DNA of 64,000 nucleotides from Antitrichia curtipendula (Eukaryota; Streptophyta; Bryopsida; Hypnales; Leucodontaceae): assembly GCA_951230915.1 (NCBI GenBank), contig OX579635.1, positions 41,106,001-41,170,000 on the forward strand, read 5' to 3'. Positions 26,705 to 39,993 of this stretch are shown piece by piece; the stretch's first letter is position 1, and every line of letters starts with the position of its first letter. Under the pieces are notes generated by a model, which worked only from the letters and a program-made list of their open reading frames with translations, made no database searches and was not told the origin of the DNA. The translations under genes and the position numbers were made by a program.

Positions 26705-28082
26705 ATGGCGGAGACTCCGACTCCAAAGGCACCAGAGACCTTACAGGAGATGAAAGAGGAGCTCACAGCGGTGCCGCCGGATGCACCAGATGCAGACACA
26801 GTTCAAAAAGTCAATGTAACAGCATTCAACTGGAATCTGTAACTCTGAATCTCAGTCCATCTGTGAGAAAGTCATCACAAAAAAATTAGGGTTTGAGAAA
26901 GGTCTCCAAGTGACTCTCAATAGTGACTCGGAGAGAAAGTTCTGTATCGAGATTTACAACCATCAACAGACCAAATGTTTACCCTATTGAAAATTAGGGT
27001 CTCAGCAGGAACTAACATGCTTGGAAATTTAGGAAGGATCCCAGGTGAAGTCTCGCTACCCTAGACAGAATGAAGAGTTCCGAGAGTGGAGAGTCTACGA
27101 AATCAGGTCTGAGGATATAATTAACCATCAGCAGAACCTGAAGGATGTATGGAATAATTTGTGCAGGTGGTGGCGCACTCGGAGTTGCCGTACGCCCCAG
27201 CATCACGATTCCAACCAGGAAAAGTTAAAGACATCATCAATAGAATGCTCAAGGAGAGACTTGGATCATTGCCAGCATATGATTTCGAGCAAGCTCCCGC
27301 AATAGCCCGAGAGATTGCTGATGGTGTCAAGTATGAAATTCGAGGTTGCTGCCCCCACCCTCCCTTTCTGCTCTTCATAATCTGAACAACGAAATTGGTG
27401 AACTCAACTTGAGAGCTTCAACTCCAACCACGGGAATACACCCAATTCTAAAATTTGTCTCTATGAATCACCGTAGAAAATGGTATAAAGAGACTTCTGT
27501 CCAGTCCAGTAATCCCCACATTTGTCATAGCGGTTCCGATGTCGAGGGTCTCGGCTTCTTGACATGAAGAGGAAACGCGGAAATCCTAGTTTCCACTTAA
27601 TAAGATGCCAGTTGGCAATCACATTAATGCGACTTAGATTTCCAACCTCTTTCATATTCCGCCACGTCCATGATGATTTGAGTATCAAGCAATCAAATTC
27701 CAGTACCAGCACCGAGTCCAAAGATGGTGTTTCTTACTTTCACCTGCATTTGCAACTACTCAGATTCTGGAAATAACTACAGGAGACCAGAACTGGGAAA
27801 GACACCTTCGTACATGCCACAATCAAAATGTAAGTTGAAAGTCTAATAACGTTGCACGATTTTGGTCCTTACCGTCAGGTTGAACTGTGATGATGTACAG
27901 ATATGGGCTTGCAAAGGTACAAGATTGTAGTCCAATCAGTCATTGGAGAGGCGAAAGACCAAGGTTTCCAATTCGGGAGCAAATCCTTGTGGGATCCTGC
28001 AACTGATGATTACTCCTTCGGATCCTTTCTCAATGACAAAGTATTCGGCGTAGTTGGGGCATGGGCGCTCTATTTAACATAA
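26705..28082 (+). CDS. Tctex-type dynein light chain
   Basis: Small cargo and assembly light chain of ciliary dyneins, expected in the flagellated sperm of seed-free plants. Three exons fit in phase: 26705-26815, 27167-27344 and 27901-28082, giving 156 residues. The acidic/proline N-terminus (MAETPTPKAPETLQEMKEEL) precedes a Tctex-1 fold: ASRFQPGKVKDIINRML, then ERLGSLPAYDFEQAPAIARE, RYKIVVQSVIGE, SKSLWDPATDDYSFGSFLND and a hydrophobic end VFGVVGAWALYLT. This resembles Tctex2b/TCTEX1D2-like members more than cytoplasmic DYNLT1. A 12-base micro-exon (27033-27044, EGSQ) could be included without breaking the frame. The open stretch beyond it (YPRQNEEFREW) cannot be joined in phase to exon 2. 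The gene converges on AXR4, with 131 bp between stop codons. Confidence 0.85.
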
Positions 28083-28213
28083 TATCACACATAAATTTAA
28101 AAGAAATTAAAACGAAACAAAAAGCTCTACTTTCTCAAATCCCTGAGTGTCTCCAGCTACTACTGGTTGATCCCTGTACACTCCCTTCCAATGAATGAAA
28201 CCCTAAGAATATA

Positions 28214-30461
28214 TTATATGACCCATCCACCGTGACCTTGTCCAAGGCCTTCCATGTAGTCAAGTTCCTGCTCATGGCTGTGGTGAGGTCTATGATTACG
28301 TCCAAGGTTATCTTGAGAATGGCTACTCCGAGGAGAATTTCCACTCTCTTTGGCCATCTCATACAACAGTTCCCCGTTATTAGGCAACGTTTCATAATCA
28401 ATATGCTGCCGCAGGCTGGAAGGTAAGCTCTTCACGAACTCTGCGATCATATCTGCAATCTCCGGAGCTGCATCCTCCTGTTCACAAAGCACATCTCAAA
28501 AGATTCCCCATTAGATTAACGAAGTTATTAATGGTACGTTAACGTTACTCTAATCGGACATCATATTGATACTAAAATAATGTTAAATTAGTGTAACGAC
28601 TTAATGTTTACTTTACCCCCTTAAGGACCAGTGGGTAGTCCAAATTTCCAAAATTGTGGAGATTTTCAAAATAGTTGCCAATGTAATATCAAGTTAATGC
28701 TAATGACATTGGGCATCACGCTAATATTAAGTTAACACCATTTGCATTACACGAACCTAAACTTAACTTATCAAATTTAGCATTAAATCACCACATGAGG
28801 ACAACAAGAATCTAATGCGTATTATCTTAAAATTAAGAACTTTGTCAATCTAGTGCGAGGAGTCATTCGCGGTGCATGAGTGGAAGTGCACAAGTAAACC
28901 TATACACTTCTGGTAAATAGTACAGAACTGATCCAGATAACTGTAACTAAAACATGTGCAATGGCCAGAAACATACCTGAGGCCATCGACTGCCGTGGTG
29001 GGAATGGAATGACGCCCCAGGCAGAGCCACTGCAAGCTGCTCCCCCTCGCTCTGCCATTCTTTCGACCATCCACTGGCCCAGAGAATCTGCTTTGGGATG
29101 TCTTCAAAGTGGGAGTGACCCGCCCACCCGGCCACGTCCATACTCGTGTTCGACGCAGCCAAGGACGCCAACAAAACTCGCAAGCCATCACTGCTCCGCA
29201 AGAGGTAATCATGGTCTTCGGCCACTTCTGCAGTCACAGAGGAAAAGCAGCAAGACCGCAACACCAATCTGGAAAATAAAATAAAACAATAACTCAACAC
29301 TGCCAGCTCAAGAACCTTAAACCCTAAACACATTGACACTCACAAAGCATACATTATGGAACCACACTCACCACTGGTATGACAGAACCTATCAAAAATC
29401 AGACGCACAGAAATAAAGAGAAAATTGAATGAGGAGCTGACGACAGTGTCGTACCTGAATGCAATATCCGATTGGGCTATGAAAGGTCCAAGAAGCGGAA
29501 CCCTGAAGAGCCAGAAAGGCAAGGAAGGCAACCGAGGAACAGAATCCACAAGAGTGAGACTGGCCACTTTGGTCGGATTCTGAGAAGCCCAAGCCAAGCC
29601 GACCTCCACTCCTGTGTCGTGCATGACAAGATGCACAGGAGCGAGTTCCAAGGATGCCACAATTTGGTCGAGCGCCTCTCCCATTTCCTCCGGGCCAAGC
29701 GCCAGCACCTTCTTCCCTTTGTTCTGCTTCGTGGCGCTTCTCAGCTTTGCCAGAAACTCATGCTCAACGCTCTCGTCGTGACTATTACGGAATACCCCCT
29801 CCACGAGGAGCGCCTTCAACGCCGCGAATCGGACGTGGAGAAACCCCCTTCGCTGGTGATTTAAATCCTCGATCGAGTCGGAATCGTCGTCGTCGTCGTC
29901 CCTTCCAAGATAGGGTTTCTCCGAGAGCCCTGCCCCTGGAAAATCCACGGCTACGGCAGAGATTTCTCGCGCGGCGAGGAGAGGAATGACTTTCCGGTAC
30001 AAGTAGGAGCTCGATCCCAGCCCGTGAAGCAGAAGCGCGGTTTCACCTGCGACAATTTTCGGCGATGAGCGCACGAACATCTTCACAGGGCTGCGATCCC
30101 TGCCGACCTCCACTTTCACCAGCTTCCCGGCCTCGAAATGCGCCCGCACTCTAGCAGGCATGGACAGAATCTCGATCTTCTCATTTCGGTTCAAAATGCT
30201 TGTCGCAACGACGAAAATCAGCATGACAATCGACACAATGGCCATGAACCAGAGCCAGAAAAAGAAGGGATTCTCGTTCTGGACCACGACTCTCTGCGAC
30301 GGTTCTAAGCTTCCCTCTCTAGACGATTCAGCACTACTTCTGCGTTTGCGAATCCCAGTATTGTCCCGGCTGTTCTCCGATTCTTCCACAGCAACTTCAT
30401 TTGACTGTTCCATCACTCTCTCCTCGCTTTGATCGATCTCTTTCCCACCGTTGTCCATCAC
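28214..30461 (-). CDS. AXR4: AXR4-like alpha/beta-hydrolase, ER accessory of auxin carriers
   Basis: In Arabidopsis AXR4 is an ER protein needed for AUX1 trafficking. Three exons: 30461-29455, 29268-28977 and 28477-28214, all GT-AG and in phase, giving 520 residues. An acidic cytosolic head is followed by one membrane segment (about residues 66-90, FFFWLWFMAIVSIVMLIFVV) and an alpha/beta-hydrolase fold: LLLHGLGSSSYLYRK (oxyanion region), AVDFPGAGLSEKP, an Asp run (188-193), then the elbow HLVMHDTGVEVG at about 278-288. The elbow has Asp-Thr in place of the usual Ser, as in Asp-nucleophile or non-catalytic members. The later part has WASGWSKEWQSEGEQ, SHHGSRWPQ and a His-rich tail. The order and C-terminal blocks match AXR4. 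Its start region is tandemly triplicated upstream. Confidence 0.85.
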
Positions 30462-30722
30462 AGCAAGAAATGTAACTCAGATTGCCTCAATTGCTGCAAA
30501 AACTGAAACCACCTGCACTAGGAGCATCTCTAAACCCTAAACCTGGAAACAAGAAATGCAGTTATATGCAAACTGACTCTCTCTTTCTCTCTCTCAATGT
30601 CGTCTGTCATATTAAGCTAGCTTCCCTCATTGCCGAATTGCTGCAAAAGCTGAACCTTACTACACGCAGAGCATCAATAATTCTTAAACCAGGAAAATGT
30701 GGCTTCAATATTCAAACTGGCG

Positions 30723-30758
<36 letters not shown>

Positions 30759-30898
30759 GTCGTCCATTACAGCATACTGCAACTTAGCTTCCAGGAATGC
30801 CGAATTGCTGAAGAAACTGAAATTACCGACAGGCCTCAAGACGACCCCAAACCCTAAACCCAGAATCACGACAAGTGGCAGTTGTACAGAAACTGGAA
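30446..30898 (-). repeat. Tandem triplication spanning the AXR4 start region
   Basis: Three units of about 147-167 bp: 30,446-30,596, 30,597-30,756 and 30,757-30,898. On the plus strand each begins with ACCGTTGTCCAT-like sequence, the complement of the first AXR4 codons (ATGGACAACGGT). Each continues with GAATTGCTGCAAAAGCTGAA and telobox-like AAACCCTAAACC, and the first two end in a CT run (the second, 30,726-30,757, is a pure (CT)16). If transcription starts upstream, the leader would carry decoy start codons from the extra copies. Confidence 0.8.
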
Positions 30899-30953
30899 AG
30901 TAATGAGGTCAACGGTTTCTTTTTGGAACAGTAACTTACCTGCCATAAGAGCT

Positions 30954-31395
30954 ACACTAAAGATGATATTTAGTGTCTTGTACGAAGACATACACTAAAA
31001 GTCAATTACCCTATGAAAGTAAGTAACATTAAATGTCAATTCAAACACTAAATGTGAACCAGAGTTGTCATATCAGACGGAATATCACTGTTTACGGACA
31101 GAATCGGATCGATTAGGGCTAGGCGGCTGCAAACTTCAGAGCCTTGTAACTTTTGCAAAAATTCTTCAAATCAGGAAAATGAGATGTTTTTCGGCATCTA
31201 CAGTTTTTGTAGATGCCGAAAAACATCTCATTTTCCTGATTTGAAGAATTTTTGCAAAAGTTACAAGGCTCTGAAGTTTGCAGCCGGCACATTGAAGTCT
31301 AACACTAATTGTGGACAAGTTCAGATTTAGTGTTGTAGCTAGTAGGGGGGTAAAAACACTAAATGTCACTCAACACTAAATATTATCTTTAGTGT
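30954..31395. mobile_element. MITE-like element with subterminal hairpins
   Basis: Both ends carry ACACTAAAGAT...ATTTAGTGT-type palindromes (30,954-30,976 and 31,373-31,395) in inverted orientation. The ACACTAAATGT motif recurs several times inside. The centre is occupied by the perfect hairpin listed separately. Flanks AGCTAC and TTCAGCT suggest the terminal repeats extend a little further. No transposase. Confidence 0.6.
31124..31286. repeat. Perfect inverted repeat, 79-bp arms and 5-nt loop
   Basis: Arms 31,124-31,202 and 31,208-31,286 are exact reverse complements with the loop GTTTT. The arm begins CGGCTGCAAACTTCAGAGCC and runs to CGGCATCTACA. No mismatch was found on base-by-base reading. 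Perfect identity implies recent formation, active conversion or an assembly artefact. A transcript would fold into a long perfect duplex. Confidence 0.9.
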
Positions 31396-31627
31396 ACTTC
31401 AGCTAGGGTGAATTGACCCCCTCATTGCCCCCACAGGGGTAAACACTGGAAATTTTATTTGCAACATACAACAATATTTTGAAATTCTGAATTCATATTT
31501 GCAATCAGAGGCCCCAAATTAGGTTGGAGAGGTGAAAAATTATCAATAAACATAACACAAAATAGGGGGCAATTTTTTTAAATTATCCTTGGTTGAGGCA
31601 ATGAAGGGTCAATTCTCCTTGGCCTAG

Positions 31628-31742
31628 CAACTCAACAAATTGGTCCGGCCAAACAAATCAATGACAAAGAATCTCTGACACATAGCTAATAGTAAATGTC
31701 CTCCATTGATTTGTTTGGTCGGGCTAGTTTGTTGAGTCATTG
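31628..31742. repeat. Imperfect foldback, about 38-bp arms
   Basis: The left arm (31,628-31,665, CAACTCAACAAATTGGTCCG then GCCAAACAAATCAATG) pairs with the right arm (31,703-31,742, CATTGATTTGTTTGGTCGGG then CTAGTTTGTTGAG) with few mismatches. The loop is about 37 nt. The size suits a small MITE or a precursor-RNA-like hairpin. Confidence 0.7.
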
Positions 31743-31850
31743 TGGGAAAGCTCTAAGCTTAAGCCTTCATGGCACTGGCACAATCTTGGAGGGATGGAGT
31801 CTCACAAGCTCAAACCTAAACCAAAACTAGAGGTAGGACACTATATAACA

Positions 31851-32282
31851 TTAAGGTAGAACCACCCATATTCGATCATTTAAGTAATTCTAGGACAGAT
31901 GAGGAGTAGCGTGAGGTAATGGAAATTGTTTTTATGTAGACACATAAGAAATATTTGGATTGTAAATTTTCTGTAATTTTATTTCCAAAATTGAAATTAC
32001 TATGAATTTCAGAAGCCAAAAAGTGTTCCAAATCCATAGCTAATGTCTAGAATCTTCCAATTCCAATCAATCAAGAGATTATTTTTCCAATCAATACTTC
32101 TTGCACATTTTATAACACTTTGGGATATGTGTTATGAACCTATTAGTCCCAACCTTGAAAACAAGAAAAAAAAACATTTCAGGCTTGGGTTGTAAATTTG
32201 TTCTAGCTTTATTTGGAAATAGCTACCCCCTATAAGTTGGATATGGATCCCTAGTTGGGAATGGGTGGTTCTACCTTATTAA
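31851..32282. mobile_element. Inverted-repeat element, about 430 bp
   Basis: The left end TTAAGGTAGAACCACCCAT is matched by the right end ATGGGTGGTTCTACC followed by TTATTAA. The interior is non-coding. TTAA occurs at both outer edges, but the right edge has an extra TTA, so the target duplication is uncertain. Confidence 0.55.
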
Positions 32283-33279
32283 CGTTTACGGGGAGGGGGA
32301 TCCTTTTGCTCTCCCCAAAATTAGGAGCCCCCCAACAAAAAAATACCTTTGACAACCAATGATGTTCCAAAGCTTTGACAAACCAGTGAAGCACCTTTTG
32401 TGCCAGCCAATGAGGTTGTGAACATTATAATTGAATCCTCCCTCCAAATATATAGGGGAGAATTATACCTCCACCTGAGGGGAGGCAAATTAGCAGGTCA
32501 ATAATGTTATGTAAACTTGTCATTTGAAAGTGGGTCTTATAAGGTGAATTTATCATTAGAAAAAAATAAATTTTTTTTTTTTAATTTGCCATTCAATGAT
32601 AAAATTTGCAAATTTTGAATTCAAATTTGCAATCAAGGCTCCAATTCAATTGGGAGAGGTGAAAAAAATATGAAATTAATATAGTACAAAATAGAAGATT
32701 TTTGTATAGATTTTTTTTTACAATTATCCTATTGAACACAAAATCCACCCTACCAAGCCTACTTCAAATGATAGGATAAGCATCCTCAACAAGAGCAAGT
32801 GTAAAATTTCCCCCCCAAAACATATTTAAAAAGGTGAAATCATAAATCAATGGGTTTTTACTGGGCAAAATTTTGCATTCTTTAATAGGTTTGAGCCAAC
32901 TAGATTCCACCCCTTCAAAATTGTGCCAATGTTGTAAAGACTTGTGGTCTCTAATGGGAAACTAGTTGTAGTACTAAAGTAGGAGGTCCATAAACCACTC
33001 ATCTAAGAGCTAAATCTGAATTTTGGGGAGGTAAAACTTCTTAAAATATTTTTCAGTAAATTTTCCTTGAAAGGGAAGAGAAATTGACATCTAACCCAAG
33101 TTGTTTCATATTTTTTGAAGATTTGTAGATTTAGTTATGAATTTCTGAAGTAGCAGAAAAGTACATTTTTGTGGGCTCTAAAACCGACCACCTCCTCGAA
33201 TGCACACCTCTTGTACATTGGAAAGTGCAAAATGTACTTATAGAGCCTGATTGGTTTTAGAACCTGCTCCATTTTAGAA
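32283..33279. other. Intergenic, no gene seen
   Basis: AT-rich sequence with C runs (32,810-32,818) and short GGGG/CCCC patches. No coding frame with motifs. Confidence 0.4.
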
Positions 33280-33858
33280 CCTGTTACCTTACTAAGGATT
33301 TATTTTGAGACAGAGTAGGAATCCCATGAGGGATTAAAAATATTTTAGTCTTTGTGACAAAGATGCATGAATTCAAGAAGTAATAATCCATCCTCTAGTT
33401 CTATGCAGAATTTGCAACTGAGGATCCATTGTTTAGGCACCTAGAATCTAGGCTATTTTTATCATATTTAAGCAAAAGTTGTGAATGCTGTCGGTAGTTC
33501 TTGAACAATCAGTTCCTAGAAAACTTGGCCCATCTTCAAGCAATCCGTCTTTTGAATTGCTGAATTGCTAGTTTGGATAGAATAGAAGAAACTTGGTTCA
33601 GAACAGGTTGACAAGTCCATCTTCGAATCTCATTGCCTTCTGATTCACAAATTGCTGCTTCATGAATTGAAACTTTAGATCCACAAATTGTCGCTTTGAA
33701 TAAAAAATTCATGATCAGGGAATAGAGATTGGAGTATGACAAATTGGGTTTTAGCTAGCGAGTGTTGGTCTTACTGAATGGTTGAAACTAGTAAACAAAG
33801 GTTTTTAGTGGGACACAAATTGTGCCTGGTTTGGAGGTTTTTAGTGGGACTGAGGGAG
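33280..33858 (+). mobile_element. Stowaway-like element, diverged copy
   Basis: Ends at the right with TTTTTAGTGGGACTGAGGGAG followed by TA. Internal blocks match 60,759-61,319 in the same order: CATGAGGGATTAA, TTTTAGTCTTTGTGAC, ATTCAAGAAGTAATAATCCAT and GGACACAAATTGTGCCTGGT. The left terminus is eroded, so the start is approximate. Confidence 0.6.
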
Positions 33859-34420
33859 TATGTCTCATGATGCAGTCAACTCATCATGCCTCCAGCTTTT
33901 CGGAAATATCCAGCAGGCACATTTTGGAACTAAACTTCACAAAGATAAACAGTTTCAGGTAAAAAGATGGAAGAATGTCACAAGAATGCTCACAAGCTGC
34001 CTCTAAGTTAGCTCTAAAGCGAATCAAATGAAGAAGAGAATTGCACTCACATTAATTGCCAACAAGTCCCCTTGTGCTTGTGATTGACTGACTGATCTTT
34101 AATCATACAAGGAATCTACAATCGAAAATTTGAAGGTAGGTACACAAAATCCTCCTCAAGTCGAACAATTGAATTCTGCAAATCTAATACAAAAGACTAC
34201 TTTTGGATAGAATGATCAGATTCTATTTGTAAGTTAAAAATGCCATTTGTATTATGTCCACTGCATAATCTAAAGCAGTTCAGAAAAACCTTTAGAGATT
34301 ATGAACTGTTACATAAGTCATGAGTTTCATGCAGCTCCCAGAACCCACAGATACAAAGACGAAGCTTCATCTCCACAAAAACAAGACAAAAAGAGAAAGA
34401 ATGATGAGCAACTCAAAATG

Positions 34421-34713
34421 GCATGTTACATACAAGAAGAGAAGGCTGCCGCAGCCCAAAAGTAATTCCAACAGCAGCAACAGATTTCTATACAAGTGTA
34501 CAAGAACGAGAGTCTGACAAACGGAGTGCGGGTTCTACAGTTCGTGAGGCTCCACAAACAAAAGTGAAGGATTGTGAAAGATTGTTGTGAAATTAAAAAA
34601 TTGCATGTTACAAGAAGAGAAGGTTATCGCAACCCCTCAACCAGCAGCAACAAATTCCTATACAAGTGTTCGTACAAGAACGAGAGTCCGACCTCCGGAG
34701 GGTAAATTCTATC

Positions 34714-34735
<22 letters not shown>
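34421..34735 (-). repeat. Direct duplication of the VTE1 3' end
   Basis: 34,421-34,556 and 34,603-34,735 share GCATGTTACA, ACAAGAAGAGAAGG, AGCAGCAACA, TCTATACAAGTGT, ACAAGAACGAGAGTC and a TACAGT-CGTGAGGC/TACAGTCCTGGAGGC block. The copy nearer the gene includes the VTE1 stop codon (34,714-34,716). The outer copy is a decayed version lying in the 3' UTR or beyond. Confidence 0.8.
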
Positions 34736-37548
<2,813 letters not shown>

Positions 37549-37550
37549 GC

Positions 37551-37860
37551 TCAATTTCACACCGAAGGGCGAGCAACTCACACAAAAACGCGGGCAAACC
37601 TCAAATGGCACCCACTTCTCACAACTCCCAGGAAGAGAGCGCGGGCAATCCTCCAAATGGCACCCAATTCTCACAACTCCCAGACAGAGGACACGGACAA
37701 TCCTCCAAATGCCACCCACTTCTCACAACTCCAAGCCAACGGATTCGAGAAATGATCCAATAAGCACCCGATTCGCGCAACTCTCATACGAAAGACCCAA
37801 TGCTCCAATTCGCACCCAATTCTCGCATCACTCGAACAGGGCAATCAATGCTCGAATGGG
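37551..37860 (-). repeat. 52-bp minisatellite just upstream of VTE1
   Basis: Units containing CTCCAAATGGCACCCA, TTCTCACAACTCCCAG and CGGGCAAT-like blocks start at about 37,603, 37,655, 37,707 and 37,759, exactly 52 bp apart, with more decayed units on both sides (spacing 48 to the next). The array lies directly upstream of the chosen VTE1 start codon and keeps a minus-strand frame open into the gene. Confidence 0.85.
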
Positions 37861-39081
37861 TCTCGAATGGGTCCCGAATGCTCGAATTGCACCGACTTTT
37901 CCCAACACTCCGACCGAGGAGGTGACGCTGGTGTAGCTACATACATTCGATGAGGAGGCGAGAACGGAGGGATGTGTGGAATCCATGCACGCAACCGACG
38001 ACGGAAGTCTTCATCAAGCTGCTGAAGTGGCGCTCACTTGGCTTGCAAGCAGCTTGCCACGAGCATGAGTGCGCATGCTCGTCTGAGTGGTGAGTCTCTT
38101 TTCCACTGCAAAAGCGATGATCACTCCGTCGTCTGGTTGTGAGGTTTTGCTGCGACATCCAGCGACTTGTGACTTTTGTGAGGACGTCAACGACGGAGAG
38201 TTGCGGTTGCGGGATTTCATGGTGGTCAAGCACAGAAGTGGTTAGGGCTTGACGGAAGCGGGCCACGGGATGCGCGGGTGGGGGGACCCGGGATTCCGTT
38301 AGTTTCAGGATTCCGGGAATTGGGACCAGGGCTGTTTGAGGATGGCGCTCACTTAAAATTTTGTAGAAATAATCATAAATGATTTTTTTTCTAAATTAGA
38401 TTTGGGATGCTTAAATTTGACTTTAAAGAGTGATCAATTAAAAAATAATAAAAATAGAACTTTGGTAAGGTTTTATTTAATTTAAAAGTTTAGTTGACAT
38501 CAAAATATGATTCATGATTGGGGAGTTAAGGATTAACATACATGAACAATGAAAGAGAAAAAGCCTCATTAAAATTGCAAAGTGGAAGAACATTTTCTAT
38601 AAAGTTTTAATATTTATGTAACTTACTTTTTTTCAAAAGCCTATTTTAGATAGACATTATTACAAAATATTTGAATTTTAAACGGATTTTATAGCTTTGT
38701 GATGATTGATAGTTTTATAATTTTTGAGTATAAACATTGGTAGACCCTTGTACAGTTTAGTAGGCTATCATAAGCAAATTATTCAAGTTCTTCTATAGTT
38801 TAATGACCTAATTGACCATAGTGAATTATCCAAGTGATTAGAATAAGTTACTTAAATATTTGCATCAAGTGCCATCTTGTTTAGAATAGATAGAATTGTA
38901 AGTACTCCTAGAGAATCCTAAGCTAGTAAAGAGGCAATGAGAAATTGGGATCATGTATGTGAAGCAAATCTCTCCAATGAAGAAGAGACACTAACACCAA
39001 GGACATATCTACCCTATGAGTGGAAACATGGATAGTCTTGGAATTTTCAAGTGGAGGGAGGCAAACCTCATTTCATTCTAG
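37861..39081. other. VTE1 upstream region, no further gene seen
   Basis: 37,937-38,266 has a 109-codon minus-strand frame with no recognisable motif. It sits where the VTE1 promoter or leader is expected and is probably not coding. From 38,350 the sequence is AT-rich and gene-free. Confidence 0.35.
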
Positions 39082-39255
39082 TGACTTTTAAAAAAAAATT
39101 GATCCAATGCAAAGCCATCAATCCAAACATCATATGAACTTTTCTAAATTATAAAAACCTCATTCCGTTCCATTCCAAAGCGACTTTAAAAAAAAATTGA
39201 TCCAATGCAAAGCCATCAATTCAAACATCAAATGGACTTTTCTAAATTATAAAAA
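39082..39255. repeat. Tandem duplication, period about 98-100 bp
   Basis: Two copies (starting about 39,082 and 39,182) share GACTTTTAAAAA, TTGATCCAATGCAAAGCCAT and GACTTTTCTAAATTATAAAA with few changes. Confidence 0.85.
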
Positions 39256-39569
39256 GGAGAGAGAAAATTCTCCATTAAAAAAAAAAATTCATGCAAAAAA
39301 AAAGAAGGCCCAAATTATTGGCACACACAACAATGCTTGAAAAGGTATGACAATTAAGAATCTTTCTATTGTGAACCATGTTGCAAGTCCTTCATACTCA
39401 ATCAACTTGCCAAACTTGGGAAGGAGAACGGTAAATCCAAGAACAAAGAAAGACCAATACCGATTGCATTGGAGGGTGTTTTTTGGAGTTGTCTTGTCAT
39501 TGTGGAGTTGGAGTTGGTGCGGTGGTTTCAAGTTGGATTGGGACTTCTCTAATGCATGCATACCTATAA

Positions 39570-39780
39570 CCCCTTAACGCCTCAGTCCTTTTTTGAAATT
39601 TTGCACATTTTTGCTTATATCTTAGTTCAAAAATATCATTTACCAAAATTTCATGAAATTGGTCATCAAGGAAGGTTGCCTTTTCAAGATTCAGGTGTTA
39701 CACTGGATGAATGAGAAGTTGGTTGGACAAAACAGCCTCTGTTCATCGTCCAGAAAATGGACGTCGGAGCGCTTAAGGGG
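39570..39780. mobile_element. 211-bp MITE of the CCC...GGG type
   Basis: The left end ACCCCTTAACGCCTCAGTCC pairs with the right end GGACGTCGGAGCGCTTAAGG followed by GGT. Flanks are TAA on both sides (39,567-39,569 and 39,781-39,783), a one-base variant of the TTAA flank of related elements. The inner sequence resembles the end region of the element at 58,049-59,006 (AGTCC followed by a TTTTTTGAAATTTTG-like tract). Confidence 0.55.
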
Positions 39781-39993
39781 TAACTGTCACCAATTATAAC
39801 AAAACATACTTAATATTATTAAATGCAAATTATTCTATTAGATCTCATAGGCAAATTGAAGGAGAAATCCAATGCACTTCAGCATGCATTATTTGGACGC
39901 TCTTATGGATAAGTTATAAATTCTCAAAGTACTCTCTCTACGTGTGTTACTACATTTAGAAACTCTGCATTAGCAATCTTAATCACCCCAGCT

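Noticed and set aside
37549..37719. Upstream in-frame ATG of VTE1
   Set aside because: The extra 57 residues are encoded by the 52-bp minisatellite and look nothing like a transit peptide. The ATG at 37,548 gives the family length.
37937..38266. 109-codon minus-strand frame upstream of VTE1
   Set aside because: No motif, no splice context, and it sits in the likely promoter or leader. Length alone is not convincing.
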